A stretch of 64,000 nt of DNA from Actinomadura rudentiformis (GCF_008923185.1 NZ_WBMT01000001.1:248001-312000); one strand, 5' to 3'; counted from the stretch's first letter, positions 39,762 to 49,063 are shown. Notes: a model not told the origin generated them from the sequence alone. Translations and numbers: made by a program.

Positions 39762-41002
39762 TGAGCACCACTGCCCAGATGTCCCGGAACGGTCGTACCA
39801 ACAGGTTGCCTGCAGGTGTGTACCTGCTGAGCTTCAGCCTGTTCGCGATGGGAACGGCGGAGTTCCTGCTGGCCGGCGTGCTGCCGGCCGTGGCCACTGA
39901 TCTTGAGGTCACGCTCTCTTCGGCCGGGCTCCTGATCACCGCGTTCGCGCTGGGAGTCGTGATCGGCGGACCGCCGTTCGCCGTGCTCAGTCTGCACTGG
40001 CGCCGCCGCACCGCGCTGGTGGCGACCCAGGGCGTCTTCGCGGCCAGCATCGTCGTCGGCCTGCTCGGCGGCTACCAGGTCTTGCTGCTCACCAGGTTGA
40101 TCTCGGGTATCGCCTACGCGGGCTTCTTCGCCGTCGCCGCGGTGACCGCGATCAGCCTGGTGACTCCGGACCGGAACGCCCGGGCCTCCGGCGTCGTGGT
40201 CAGCGGCCTCAGCGTGGCCATGGTCGCGGGCGGTCCCGCGGGCACGCTGCTGAGCCACTTCACCGAATGGCGCGGCGGCTTCTGGGCCGTCGTCGCCCTG
40301 ACGGCCACCGGGATCGTCGGTTGCCTCCTCGGACTCCCGGCCGCCGACTCCGAGACCAGACCGGCCACCAGGCCGAGTGCGTCGCGGGAGCTCGCCACGA
40401 TGCGGAAACCGATGCTCTGGGGCATCTACGCGATCACTATCCTCACCACCGCCGCGTACATGATCACGTTCAACTACCTGGCGGCCATGCTCGCCGACAT
40501 CACCTCCCTCTCCGAGGCCTGGATCCCGGCGATCCTCGCGCTCTTCGGGGTCGGCGCCTTCGTCGGCCTGTCCATCGGCGGCCGCGTCTCCGATCAGCGC
40601 CCGCACGTCGCCCTGCTCACCGGCGCATCGGCCATCGTGGTCCTGTCGGTGGTGATGCTCGCCGCGATCCACCAGGTCTGGGCGGTCGTGCCCACGGTGT
40701 TCCTGATCGGCGTCGCCGCGTTCGTGCTGAATCCCGCCCTCTACGGACGTGTCTTCGCCATCGCGGCCGGCGCTCCGACCCTCGCCGGCGCCACCACCGT
40801 GTCGGCGTTCCAGCTGGGCATCAGCATCACGCCCGTCCTGGCAGCCGCCTCCCTCACGCAAGGGGCCGCTCTCACCTCGGTGTGCTTGATCGGGGCCGCC
40901 CTCGCCGCGGTCGCCATCCCTGTGATCCTTCTTGACCGGGCACGGCAGACCCGCTCGACGCGCCACATCGTGCGCAGGGACCGTTCAGAACAGGACGCCT
41001 GA
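39761..41002 (+). CDS. MFS transporter, DHA1 family (12 TM)
   Basis: 413 residues, 12 hydrophobic segments. FSLFAMGTAEFLLAGVLPAV in TM1 and FAVLSLHWRRRTAL in the loop after TM2 are typical of the AraJ/PbuE-like drug or purine exporters. RLISGIAYAGFFAVAAVTAI is TM4 with the conserved Arg. ATG 39761 overlaps the stop of the deleted flavoprotein and has GGAGGTG upstream, so expression is translationally coupled. It is probably regulated by the divergent XRE-cupin protein. Export substrate unknown. Confidence 0.93.
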   Translation: MSTTAQMSRNGRTNRLPAGVYLLSFSLFAMGTAEFLLAGVLPAVATDLEVTLSSAGLLITAFALGVVIGGPPFAVLSLHWRRRTALVATQGVFAASIVVGLLGGYQVLLLTRLISGIAYAGFFAVAAVTAISLVTPDRNARASGVVVSGLSVAMVAGGPAGTLLSHFTEWRGGFWAVVALTATGIVGCLLGLPAADSETRPATRPSASRELATMRKPMLWGIYAITILTTAAYMITFNYLAAMLADITSLSEAWIPAILALFGVGAFVGLSIGGRVSDQRPHVALLTGASAIVVLSVVMLAAIHQVWAVVPTVFLIGVAAFVLNPALYGRVFAIAAGAPTLAGATTVSAFQLGISITPVLAAASLTQGAALTSVCLIGAALAAVAIPVILLDRARQTRSTRHIVRRDRSEQDA

Positions 41003-41018
41003 TTGCCGGTGCAGGTGA

Positions 41019-41058
41019 CGGCCGTCATGCCGGTGTCGGCGGCGGCCGTCATGCCGGT
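41019..41058. repeat. Pair of 16-bp direct repeats
   Basis: CGGCCGTCATGCCGGT occurs at 41019-41034 and 41043-41058, a 24-bp period, in the 226-bp gap before the ECF sigma gene. A third weaker GCCGGT precedes them. No gene is seen in this gap. Confidence 0.65.
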
Positions 41059-41228
41059 CCGGGTGGCGGCGTCCCTCGGTGTCACATGTGGGCCGTCGGC
41101 GGTGCTCTACAGATGTGGACGTTGTGAGGCATGGTGGTAGCGCGGCGGCTGCCGCGCTGCCGGCCGTTCAGCCTGGTGAAGGGCACGGCGTGGTGGCCCG
41201 GCGAGCCGAGCGGAAGGACGGCGAGGTG

Positions 41229-41747
41229 ATGTCGAGTCCGCTGGGGCGAGGGGCCGTCCGATCCGATCTCGAACAGGCCTTCCGCACGGCCTATCCGCGG
41301 GTCGTCGCCGTCGCCGCCCGCGTGCTCGGGTCCCGGGACGAGGCCGAGGACGTGGCTCAGGAGGTATTCCTGACGTTCGCGCGCTCCTCGGTGCCGGCCG
41401 GAGAGGCGATGGGATGGTTGTCGGTCGCCGCAGCGCACACCGCGCTGAACCATCTGCGCTCCGGCCGTCGTCGCGCCTTGCGGGAAGAGGCCGCCGACGA
41501 GGGCGGGGCCGTCTGCCCGGACATCGCCGACACGGTGGTGACCCTCGACGAACGCCGCCGCGTGCGGGCGGCGCTGGCGCGGCTGCCCCGCAGGCAGGCC
41601 GTCGCCCTTGTCCTGCGGCACAGCGGCCTCAGCTATGCCGAGGTCGCCGCCGCTCTCGATCTTTCTCCCGGCAGCGTGGGCACCACAGTGCGACGTGCCG
41701 AGTCCGCCTTGCGCAAGGAGTTGAACCGTCATGCGTCATCCGAGTGA
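41229..41747 (+). CDS. ECF-type RNA polymerase sigma factor
   Basis: 172 residues. Sigma region 2 is AFRTAYPRVVAVAARVLGSR then DEAEDVAQEVFLTF; region 4 is LPRRQAVALVLRHSGLSYAE then VAAALDLSPGSVGTTVRRAE. ATG 41229 is used because the region-2 helix then begins at the usual residue 15-20; the frame upstream is open but has no homology. It is the first gene of a four-gene operon with overlapping reading frames: sigma, membrane anti-sigma, ABC ATPase, permease. It probably directs its own promoter and is held inactive by the next gene product. Confidence 0.93.
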   Translation: MSSPLGRGAVRSDLEQAFRTAYPRVVAVAARVLGSRDEAEDVAQEVFLTFARSSVPAGEAMGWLSVAAAHTALNHLRSGRRRALREEAADEGGAVCPDIADTVVTLDERRRVRAALARLPRRQAVALVLRHSGLSYAEVAAALDLSPGSVGTTVRRAESALRKELNRHASSE

Positions 41748-42819
41748 CGGCACGCTGCGCCGGCTCCTGGACGAGCCGGACGGAGTCGCCGACGCAGATC
41801 GCGAGCATGTCAAGGGCTGCGCGGCGTGCCTGTCCGGGCTGGCGGCCGCCCAGCAGGACGCGGCGTTCGCCGGCGCGGCGCTGGAGGTCGCGTTCTCCCC
41901 GGACGTGGACGAAGGATGGCAACGCCTGGCGAACGCGGTCGCCGGCGAGGAACGGCGGTCAGGAGCCATGTCCGCCCCTGCCGCCGGGTGGCGTTCGAGG
42001 CTGCGCAGCCCAGTGGTCGCGATATTCGGGGTCGCCGCCATCCTGGGCGGGGCCGGTGTCGCGGCCGCAGCGGACTGGCTCCAGGTCTTCCGCGCCGAAA
42101 AGGTCACTCCGGTCACCGCGCCCCGGGCCGAGTTGGTGAAACTGCCTGAGCTGTCCGCCTTCGGTGACCTTGAGGTGACCGCGAAGGTGGACACGCGCCG
42201 GGTCGCCGACGCCGCCGCGGCGCAGAAGGCCACGGGTCTGTCCGTGCCGCTGGTGGTCCGGCTCCCCCGCGGCGTGACGGGAGAACCGACGTACCAGGTC
42301 GGCGGCCGGGTGAGCGGGGTGTTCACCTTCTCGGTCGAGAAGACCGCGCGCACCGTCGCGGCGGCCGGACGGACGCCGCCGCCACCACCTCGGGGCCTGG
42401 ACGGCAGCCGGTTCCGGTTGGGTGCTGGTCCCGGGCTCGCCGCGATCTGGTCACAGGGCCGTCCCATACCGGCCCTGGTCGTGGCCCGCGCGGTGACACC
42501 TACCGTGCACTCCTCGGGTGTCCCGTTCGAGACGGCCCGCGATTACCTGCTGTCTCTGCCCAATTTGCCCGAGAACGTCGCGTCGCAGCTGCGCGGCTTC
42601 TCCGGCGCCGGGACGACGCTGCCCCTGTTCGTGGCGGCGGAGAAACTGACGACTTCGGGTGCCGACGTCGGCGGGGTGCCGGCCACGGTCCTCAGCTCGC
42701 GGGACGGCGCGATGGCGGCCGTGGTCTGGGTGGACGGCGGGGTCGTCACCGCGGTGGCGGGTTCACTGGGCGCCGACGAGGTGTTGTCGGTGGCCAGAGG
42801 GCTGCGGTGGGGCCGGTGA
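41731..42819 (+). CDS. Membrane anti-sigma factor with long extracytoplasmic domain
   Basis: 362 residues, overlapping the sigma gene by 17 bp. The N-terminal 50 residues carry a zinc-finger-like anti-sigma motif, HVKGCAAC (residues 26-33, H-x3-C-x2-C). A membrane helix lies at about 93-113 (VVAIFGVAAILGGAGVAAAA). The remaining 245 residues are outside and contain a repeated strand pattern (LPRGVTGEPTYQVGGRVSGV, VPFETARDYLLSLPNLPENV, VVWVDGGVVTAVAGSL), an unfamiliar sensor domain. It presumably binds the sigma factor and releases it on an extracellular signal. Its extracellular part is large for this type. Confidence 0.85.
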   Translation: MRHPSDGTLRRLLDEPDGVADADREHVKGCAACLSGLAAAQQDAAFAGAALEVAFSPDVDEGWQRLANAVAGEERRSGAMSAPAAGWRSRLRSPVVAIFGVAAILGGAGVAAAADWLQVFRAEKVTPVTAPRAELVKLPELSAFGDLEVTAKVDTRRVADAAAAQKATGLSVPLVVRLPRGVTGEPTYQVGGRVSGVFTFSVEKTARTVAAAGRTPPPPPRGLDGSRFRLGAGPGLAAIWSQGRPIPALVVARAVTPTVHSSGVPFETARDYLLSLPNLPENVASQLRGFSGAGTTLPLFVAAEKLTTSGADVGGVPATVLSSRDGAMAAVVWVDGGVVTAVAGSLGADEVLSVARGLRWGR

Positions 42820-43841
42820 TCCGCCGCCCCGCCGCCCGCCAAGGCGCCCCCGACGACGTCTCCGGTCCCGCCGCCGAGGCCGGCGCGGAGGCCGCGGAGC
42901 GGCTGGTCGCCGGGCTCCCCGCCGCGCCGGCGGTGTGGTGCTCGGGCCTGCGCAAGCGGTACCGGCGGCGAACCGCGGTCGACGACGTGTCCTTCACCGT
43001 CGGCCGCGGCGAGGTGGTCGGCCTGCTCGGGCCGAACGGGGCGGGCAAGACCACCGTCATCAAGATCCTGCTCGGTCTGGTCCGCCCCGACGCGGGCGAC
43101 GTGCTGCTGCTCGGACGGCCCGCGCGCGATCCGCAAGCCCGGGCCCGTGTCGGCTACCTCCCGGAGCTCTTCCGGTACCAGCTCTGGCTCACCGCCGCCG
43201 AGACATTGGCCCTGCACGCCCGGCTCGCGGGTGTCGCGGTGCCGGCCGGGGAACGACGCGAGTGCCTGGCCACCGTCGGCCTGGCTGATCGCGCCGGCGA
43301 TCGGGTGGGCGGCTTCTCCAAGGGCATGCAGCAGCGCCTCGGCCTGGCCGTCGCGCTGGTGGCCCGCCCCGAGCTCGTCGTCCTGGACGAACCCACCAGC
43401 GCCCTGGACCCGATCGGACGCGCCGACGTGCGGGACCTGCTGCTGGCCCTCAAATCACGCCAGGTCACCGTTCTGCTCAACTCGCACCTCATCGGCGAGG
43501 TGGAGCGGGTCTGCGACCGGGTCGTCATCCTCGACAAGGGCAAGGTCGCCGCGTCCGGCACCCTGGCCGAGCTGCTCGGCCAGCGCGAGCTGCGGCTGCG
43601 GCTGGACGCGGTGAGCCCCGAGGCGAAGGAACGGCTGGCCGCCGCCGGCCGGGTCACCCGCAGCGGAGACACCTTCACCGTCGCGCTGCCCGCCGACCAG
43701 GACGTCGCCGCCGTGCCGGACCTGGTGGCCGACCTGGTCGCCCTGGGCGTGCGCGTGCACGCCGTCGAGCCAGGACGGATCAGCCTTGAGGAACGGCTGC
43801 TGGACATCCTGCGCGCCGAGCCCGGAGGGGACCGCCGATGA
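42816..43841 (+). CDS. ABC transporter ATP-binding protein
   Basis: 341 residues from GTG 42816, which overlaps the preceding stop as GTGA (an in-frame GTG at 42807 is possible). Walker A GPNGAGKTT (about 72-80), signature FSKGMQQRL and Walker B LVVLDEPTSALDP are complete. The first 40 residues are an Ala-rich extension not found in most relatives. The last 80 residues (about 260-341) form the DUF4162-like C-terminal domain of drug-exporting ATPases. Together with the permease downstream it forms a two-component exporter of the DrrA/NatA type, under control of the ECF sigma factor. Confidence 0.95.
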   Translation: MIRRPAARQGAPDDVSGPAAEAGAEAAERLVAGLPAAPAVWCSGLRKRYRRRTAVDDVSFTVGRGEVVGLLGPNGAGKTTVIKILLGLVRPDAGDVLLLGRPARDPQARARVGYLPELFRYQLWLTAAETLALHARLAGVAVPAGERRECLATVGLADRAGDRVGGFSKGMQQRLGLAVALVARPELVVLDEPTSALDPIGRADVRDLLLALKSRQVTVLLNSHLIGEVERVCDRVVILDKGKVAASGTLAELLGQRELRLRLDAVSPEAKERLAAAGRVTRSGDTFTVALPADQDVAAVPDLVADLVALGVRVHAVEPGRISLEERLLDILRAEPGGDRR

Positions 43842-44683
43842 CCGCCCGGGTCGTACTCACCGTCGCAGCCCTCACCCTCCAGGAGGCCGCGCGCCGGCGC
43901 GTGCTGCGCGCACTGGCCGTCATGACGATCGTGCTGCTCGCGCTCAGCGCCTGGGGGTTCTTCAGGCTCGACGCGAACTTCGGCACGCTCACCAGCGGAG
44001 AAGCCCGCCTGGCGACCTCCCAGGTGCTCAACCTGGTGATGTTCGGCCTGAGCCTGATCGCCGCCCTCGGCACGGCGTTCCTCGCCGGGCCCACCGTCGC
44101 CGGCGAGATCGAATCGGGAACGGCGCTGGCGATCCTGGCCCGGCCGGTCCGCCGCTCGGCGGTGCTGCTCGGCAAATGGCTGGGGCTGGTCGTCTTCGGC
44201 AGCGGGTTCGTAGCCGTCGCCGGGCTCACCCAGCTCCTCATCGTCTGGGCCACCACGGGCTACCGGCCACCCCAGCCGGTGACCGGCCTGGCTCTGCTCG
44301 CTGCCCAGACGATCGTGCTGCTCACCCTCGCCCTGCTGCTGTCCACCGTCATCTCGCCGATGGCATCGGGCATCGTGTCGGTCGGTCTCTTCGGTGCCAC
44401 CTGGGTCGCGGGCGTGGTCGGGGGAGTCGGCCAGGCTCTCGGCAACCAGGGCATGGCCCAGGTCGGCACGGTCTCCCGGATGCTGCTGCCTACCGATGGC
44501 CTATGGCGCGGGGCCATGCGCGGGTTCCAGGATCCTGCCGTGCTGGCGCAGTTTCCCGCGTTCGCCGACTTCCCGTTCCTGAGCAAGGCCCCGCTCACCC
44601 CCATCTACCTCGCCTGGACCTGCCTTTGGGTCATGCTGCTGCTCGGACTCGCGGGGGTGGTCTTCCAACGCCGCGACCTGTGA
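43838..44683 (+). CDS. ABC transporter permease (ABC-2 type)
   Basis: 281 residues with six membrane helices (about 22-42, 65-90, 107-130, 142-172, 180-205, 255-278). It starts TARVVLTVAALTLQEAARRR, typical of ABC-2/NatB-like permeases, and has the cytoplasmic EIESGTALAILARPVRRSAV loop that couples to the ATPase. The start overlaps the ATPase stop (ATGA). No substrate can be assigned. It converges with PrsW with a 6-bp gap. Confidence 0.92.
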   Translation: MTARVVLTVAALTLQEAARRRVLRALAVMTIVLLALSAWGFFRLDANFGTLTSGEARLATSQVLNLVMFGLSLIAALGTAFLAGPTVAGEIESGTALAILARPVRRSAVLLGKWLGLVVFGSGFVAVAGLTQLLIVWATTGYRPPQPVTGLALLAAQTIVLLTLALLLSTVISPMASGIVSVGLFGATWVAGVVGGVGQALGNQGMAQVGTVSRMLLPTDGLWRGAMRGFQDPAVLAQFPAFADFPFLSKAPLTPIYLAWTCLWVMLLLGLAGVVFQRRDL

Positions 44684-44689
44684 GCCCGC

Positions 44690-45619
44690 TCACCCGCTTC
44701 CGGCAGGGATCGCGGTGGCCGGCCTGGTGCGGTGGAGGTGCCATGTGGTCAGTAGCAGGACGGTGAGGCTCACGCCGCCGATGGTGAGGTAGGCGCTTTC
44801 GCCTGTGCTGGCGTCCCAGAGGGCGTGCAGGGTGACGACTCCGGCGAAGACGAGCGCGAAGCGCAGCAGCGCCAGGGAAGGGTGCCGCCCGTTGCGGACG
44901 GCGACGAGGGCGGCGGTCGCGAGGCCGGTCCAGGCGGCGTGACCGCCGGGCTCGGCCACGGCGCGGGTGAGGAGGATGTGGGTCACCGACAACAGGTCGC
45001 CGTGCGTGCCCAGGAGGGTGACGAAGGCGTATCCCATCGTCTCGAGCGCCGCGAAGCCGCTGCCGACGGCGACGCCGAGGACGAGCCCGTCGAGGGTGCG
45101 GGTGGGGCGGCGGGCGATGATGAGGGCGGGGACGGCGAGCTTGGCCGATTCCTCGATCAACCCGATGAACGGAGTGGGGAGCGAGCCGAACGCACGGGCG
45201 ATCTCGAACTCCAGGGGACCGGCCAGCACGGTGCCGATGACCCCGCCGAGGACGGCGGCGGTGGCGATGCGCGAGAAGGGCAGGGCGGTGCGCATGCCGA
45301 TGCCGCCGACGAAGGTCGTGAAGGTCACCGGCACCAAGGCGGCGCCGATGAGCAGCAGCGACGGCACGTACACGGGGTTCTGGGTCACGAGCAGCGCGGC
45401 GAGGACGGCTGCGTAGAGGGCGATGCCTGTCCCGAGCACCCCCAACCAGCGGAGCCGGTGCAGGATCCCTCGGTGGCGAGGGACCTGCGGGACGGCCGGC
45501 GGCACGCCGCCGCCATACGCCGGCTCAGCGTAGGTCGACGGGCCATAGGCAGGCTGGCCGTAGGCAGGACGGCCGTACGTGGGCTGGGTCAATGCTGTCG
45601 AAGTGGCGAGCCGTTTCAT
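44690..45619 (-). CDS. prsW: PrsW-family glutamic intramembrane protease
   Basis: 309 residues, about eight membrane helices. The catalytic set of the PrsW family is present: EESAK at 156-160 (E-E-x2-K), Glu193 in FAALETMGYA, His227 in PGGHAAW and His265 in LHALWD. The first 37 residues are a repeat (Y-G-x-P-x, four or five units) that is probably disordered and cytoplasmic. PrsW cleaves anti-sigma factors or other membrane proteins (B. subtilis PrsW acts on RsiW). Its ATG overlaps the FtsH stop (ATGA), so both proteases are made together. Confidence 0.93.
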   Translation of the reverse strand: MKRLATSTALTQPTYGRPAYGQPAYGPSTYAEPAYGGGVPPAVPQVPRHRGILHRLRWLGVLGTGIALYAAVLAALLVTQNPVYVPSLLLIGAALVPVTFTTFVGGIGMRTALPFSRIATAAVLGGVIGTVLAGPLEFEIARAFGSLPTPFIGLIEESAKLAVPALIIARRPTRTLDGLVLGVAVGSGFAALETMGYAFVTLLGTHGDLLSVTHILLTRAVAEPGGHAAWTGLATAALVAVRNGRHPSLALLRFALVFAGVVTLHALWDASTGESAYLTIGGVSLTVLLLTTWHLHRTRPATAIPAGSG

Positions 45620-47601
45620 GATGCCTCCTTGTGGGTTACCGCTGGCTCGGTGGCGTCCATCGGGACGGTGGCCGTCCGTCCGGCGATCTCGTACACGACC
45701 TGGCCGTCCACCGTCTCCTGTTCGAGCAGCCGTCCGGTCAGCTCGTCGAGCGCGGCGCGGTGGCGCCGGAGCAGGTCGACGGCGTGCCGCTCGGCGGTCC
45801 GCAACAGCCGCGCCACCTCGTGGTCCACCATCCGCTGGGTGGACTCGGCGTAGGGACGGTCGGGCGCCTCGACGTCCAGGTAGGTGGACGCGGGCACGGG
45901 GTAGGCGACGGGGCCCAGCCTGTCCGACAGGCCGAACTCCCGCACCATCTTCACCGCGAGCCGGGTGGCCCCGGCTAGGTCGTCGGCGGCCCCGGTCGAA
46001 GCCTGCCCGAAGACGACCAGCTCGGCGGCCCGTCCGGCGAGACGGACGGCGAGGGAGTCGGCGAGGTACTCCTCGTTGTAGAGGCGGCGTTCGTCCTCGG
46101 GGAGCTGGTGGGTGGCGCCCAGCGCCATGCCGGCGGGCAGGATGGTGACCTTGGCGACGGGGTCGGCGGCGGGGGACAGCGCGGCGACGAGGGCGTGCCC
46201 ACCTTCGTGGACGGCGACGGTGTGCTGCTCGGCGGGCAACAGGGCGTTGGACTCGTCCCGCTGGCCGAGGATGAGCCGGTCGCGCGCCTGGTCGAAGTCG
46301 GCGGCGCTCAGGTCGTCGCGGTCATCGCGGGCGGCGCGCAGCGCGGCCTCGTTGACCAGGTTGGCCAGCTCGGCGCCGCTGAAGCCGGGCGTGGCGCGCG
46401 CGATCTTCGACAGGTCCACGTCCGCCGCCAGGCGCTTGCCCCGGCCGTGCACGAACAGGATGCGCTCCCGGTCGGCCAGGCTCGGCAGCGGCACCTGTAT
46501 CTGCCGGTCGAAGCGGCCGGGCCGCATCAGCGCCGGGTCAAGGATCTCCGGACGGTTGGTGTTGGCCAGGACGACGACCGAGGTGTCGCCGGCGAACCCG
46601 TCCATTTCGGCCAGGAGCTGGTTGAGCGTCTGCTCGCGCTCGTCGTGGCCGGCGACCGCGCCCACGCCCCGGCGCCCGCCGATGGCGTCGATCTCGTCGA
46701 TGAAGATGATGGCCGGTGCGGACTGCCGGGCCTGCGCGAACAGGTCACGGACGCGGGAGGCCCCCAGGCCTACGAACATCTCCACGAAGCCGCTGCCCTC
46801 GACCGCGAAGAACGGAACGCGGGCCTCGCCGGCGACGGCCCGGGCCAGCAGGGTCTTGCCCGTTCCCGGCGGGCCCATCAGCAGGACGCCGCGCGGCCCG
46901 CGCGCGCCGGCCCGCCGGTAGCGGTCGGGCTGCTGCAGGTACTCCACGACCTCGCGGATCTCCTGCTTGACCCCTTCGTACCCGGCGACGTCGGTGAAGC
47001 GTGTGGCGGGCCGTTCGGCATCGGCCACCCGCCCCTTGGTGCGCAGCAGCCCGCCGAGACCGCCGGAGCCGCCCCCGGTGAGCCCGCCCTGCATCCGGCG
47101 GCCGACCCAGACGATCAGTCCCAGGAACAGCAGCGTCGGCAGCAGCGAGACGATGAGCTGGCGCAGGGTGTCGCTCTGCTGGTAGGCCGACACCTGCACG
47201 CCGGTGCTCTCCAGGTGACCGGCGAGGTCCCCGGTGGTCAGCGCCCACAGCGGGGCCTGGGTGGTGAAGCGGCTGCCGTCGGCGAGCGTCCCGGTGATGG
47301 TGCCGTTGCTGCCGACCGCCACCGAGCGAACCTGGTGGCCTTCCACCTTGGTGAGCAGGGTGCTGTAGGAGATCTGCTCGGTGGTGGCGGACGCGAGCAG
47401 GTCCGGGCCGAAGAAAAGGATCGCGAAGACGGCGACTGCGGCGACGAGCGGCCGGACGCGCCGGAACCATGGCGGCTGATGCGGCGTGGGCGGCTGCCCC
47501 GGCCCGGTGCCCGGCTCCCGGGGCGTCGGGCCCCGGTGCGCGGGGCCGGCTGGACGGCGCCGGGCCCGGGCCCACCGGAGTGCGGTGGCGACGAGGTTCA
47601 T
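45616..47601 (-). CDS. ftsH: FtsH ATP-dependent zinc metalloprotease
   Basis: 661 residues. Two membrane helices (about 51-69 and 148-167) flank a small periplasmic domain. The AAA domain has Walker A GPPGTGKT at 243-250, pore loop FVEMFVG at 272-278, Walker B IIFIDEID at 298-305 and arginine fingers in RPGRFDRQ. The zinc site is HEGGH at 465-469 and the third ligand lies in GAADDL. FtsH degrades unstable membrane and cytosolic proteins. It is a divergent copy: the usual HEAGH is HEGGH and the N-terminus has a Pro-rich basic leader of 45 residues, so it is likely a second, specialised FtsH. Start ATG 47601 with AAGGGGG upstream. A response-regulator-type box lies 75 bp upstream. Confidence 0.96.
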   Translation of the reverse strand: MNLVATALRWARARRRPAGPAHRGPTPREPGTGPGQPPTPHQPPWFRRVRPLVAAVAVFAILFFGPDLLASATTEQISYSTLLTKVEGHQVRSVAVGSNGTITGTLADGSRFTTQAPLWALTTGDLAGHLESTGVQVSAYQQSDTLRQLIVSLLPTLLFLGLIVWVGRRMQGGLTGGGSGGLGGLLRTKGRVADAERPATRFTDVAGYEGVKQEIREVVEYLQQPDRYRRAGARGPRGVLLMGPPGTGKTLLARAVAGEARVPFFAVEGSGFVEMFVGLGASRVRDLFAQARQSAPAIIFIDEIDAIGGRRGVGAVAGHDEREQTLNQLLAEMDGFAGDTSVVVLANTNRPEILDPALMRPGRFDRQIQVPLPSLADRERILFVHGRGKRLAADVDLSKIARATPGFSGAELANLVNEAALRAARDDRDDLSAADFDQARDRLILGQRDESNALLPAEQHTVAVHEGGHALVAALSPAADPVAKVTILPAGMALGATHQLPEDERRLYNEEYLADSLAVRLAGRAAELVVFGQASTGAADDLAGATRLAVKMVREFGLSDRLGPVAYPVPASTYLDVEAPDRPYAESTQRMVDHEVARLLRTAERHAVDLLRRHRAALDELTGRLLEQETVDGQVVYEIAGRTATVPMDATEPAVTHKEAS

Positions 47602-47675
47602 GGGACCCCCTTGTGGGCGGGTGTCGTGGAGGAACGGGCTGGTGGGCCCGGTTGAGATTCAGGATGCCGACCGCT

Positions 47676-47695
47676 GGATGAGAGAAAGATGAATG
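47676..47695. promoter_or_regulatory. Direct-repeat box upstream of ftsH-prsW (response regulator site)
   Basis: GGATGAGAGAAAGATGAATG carries two GATGA units 11 bp apart (47677 and 47688), the spacing used by OmpR/PhoB-family regulators. It matches the box at 49080-49099 at 15 of 20 positions. It is 75-95 bp upstream of the ftsH start. Confidence 0.65.
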
Positions 47696-47792
47696 CCGTC
47701 TCCGCCACGTGAGCGCGGCCGGACGGCAGGATCCCGCAGCCGTGGAGCACCACGGCCGGTGTGCGGAACGGAGATGGACGCTCGGCGGCGGC

Positions 47793-48467
47793 TCAGGCGT
47801 CGGGGTCGAGCCGGTAGCCGGCACCCCGCACGGTGCGGATCGTGTCGCGTTCGAAGGGACGGTCCACCTTGTCGCGCAGGTAGCGCACGTACACGTCGAC
47901 GATGTTGGAATCGCCGTCGTAGGCGAAGTCCCAGACGTGCTCGATCAGATGGGTGCGGCTCAGCACCTCGCCGGGACGCCGCAGGAACTCGTGCAGCAGC
48001 GCGAACTCCTTGGGCGAGAGCCGGATCTCCATGCCACCGCGGTGCACCGTGCGGGTGCCCGGGTCCAGTGTCAGATCACCGGCACGCAGGACCGCCGGAC
48101 GTTCGAGCGGATCGCGGCGGGTGAGCGCGCGCAGCCGGGCGAGCAGCTCGGCGATGGCGAACGGCTTGGTCAGGTAGTCGTCGGCACCCACGTCCAGGCC
48201 CCGGACCCGGTCGGCCACCGCGTCGCGGGCGGTGAGCATCAGCACCGGCGCCCACCGGCCCTTCTCCCGCATCCGGCGGCACACTTCGAAGCCGTCGGGC
48301 GGCGGGATCATGGCGTCGAGGATGACCCCGTCGTATTCGTACTCCAGCACGTGCCAGAGGGCGTCCTCGCCGTCGGCCGCGGTGTCGACCGCATAGCCCT
48401 CCCGGCGCAGGCCCCTGACCAGCAGCGCGGCCATGCCCGGGTCGTCCTCGACGACCAGCAACCTCAT
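47793..48467 (-). CDS. OmpR/PhoB-family response regulator
   Basis: 224 residues. The receiver domain has the acidic pair VVEDD (5-9), phosphorylated Asp51 in ILDAMIPPPDGF, Thr in MLTARD and Lys101 in YLTKPF. The C-terminal winged helix (about 128-222) ends with VYVRYLRDKVDRPFERDTIR and VRGAGYRL. ATG 48467 overlaps the upstream DUF1003-like stop (ATGA); a GTG nine bases earlier is possible. The partner kinase is on the opposite strand at 49161. Binding sites are proposed upstream of ftsH and in the kinase promoter. Confidence 0.95.
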   Translation of the reverse strand: MRLLVVEDDPGMAALLVRGLRREGYAVDTAADGEDALWHVLEYEYDGVILDAMIPPPDGFEVCRRMREKGRWAPVLMLTARDAVADRVRGLDVGADDYLTKPFAIAELLARLRALTRRDPLERPAVLRAGDLTLDPGTRTVHRGGMEIRLSPKEFALLHEFLRRPGEVLSRTHLIEHVWDFAYDGDSNIVDVYVRYLRDKVDRPFERDTIRTVRGAGYRLDPDA

Positions 48468-49063
48468 GGGAGCCACCCTAGAACCGCGCGGCCGCCCTGG
48501 GCACCGCTGTCCTGGCCCCGTCCGCCGGGGGACGTCCGGGTTGCGGGCGCGTCCGCCATGGACGCCCGGGCGGCGGACGCGTGTCCTGCGGTCTCCACGC
48601 GGGCGGCCAGCCGTGCGATCTCGGTGTGCAGGCGTTCCAGCTCCTGTGTGAGCTCTTCTGTCACCGCCTCGGCACGGTGGGCATTGTCCAGGTCGAACAG
48701 GGCCTGCTCACCGGCTGTGCGATCGTGCCGGCGGACCGCCATGAGCACCAGCGGCAGCTCGACCAGCGCCAGCCCCGACAGCGCCAGGGCGACGACGGCC
48801 GCGGGCCCGGCCCGGTGATCGTGCTGGACGGCCGTCACCACCGCGGCTGCGACGAGGACGATGGTCGCGCCCACGCAGACCCACGAGCCCAGCGCGTCGC
48901 GTGCGAGATCGGCGGCCCGCTCGCCCCGGCGCAGCCGGGGGCCGGACCGCACCCGGGGATGCCGCTCCCACCCGCTGCGCGGCAGCAGCGGAGCCGGCCC
49001 CGCAGGAGCCGCAGCCGATCGCGTGGTCATCCGTGGACGATTCGTTGTGTTCCTCATGGACAT
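48464..49063 (-). CDS. DUF1003-like membrane protein coupled to the response regulator
   Basis: 199 residues from ATG 49063 (ATG 49057 and 49030 also in frame). A basic N-terminus (about 1-50) precedes two membrane helices (WVCVGATIVLVAAAVVTAVQ, AAVVALALSGLALVELPLVL) and a helical, coiled-coil-like region (HRAEAVTEELTQELERLHTE). The two helices followed by MAVRRHDRTAGEQALFDLDN resemble the DUF1003 family, whose function is unknown. A low-complexity tail ends in a stop that overlaps the regulator start by ATGA, so the two proteins are made together. A membrane accessory to the signalling system is a fair guess. Confidence 0.78.
   Translation of the reverse strand: MSMRNTTNRPRMTTRSAAAPAGPAPLLPRSGWERHPRVRSGPRLRRGERAADLARDALGSWVCVGATIVLVAAAVVTAVQHDHRAGPAAVVALALSGLALVELPLVLMAVRRHDRTAGEQALFDLDNAHRAEAVTEELTQELERLHTEIARLAARVETAGHASAARASMADAPATRTSPGGRGQDSGAQGGRAVLGWLP

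Noticed and set aside
46108..47655. 515-codon plus-strand frame opposite ftsH
   Set aside because: Antisense to the AAA and zinc motifs of FtsH.
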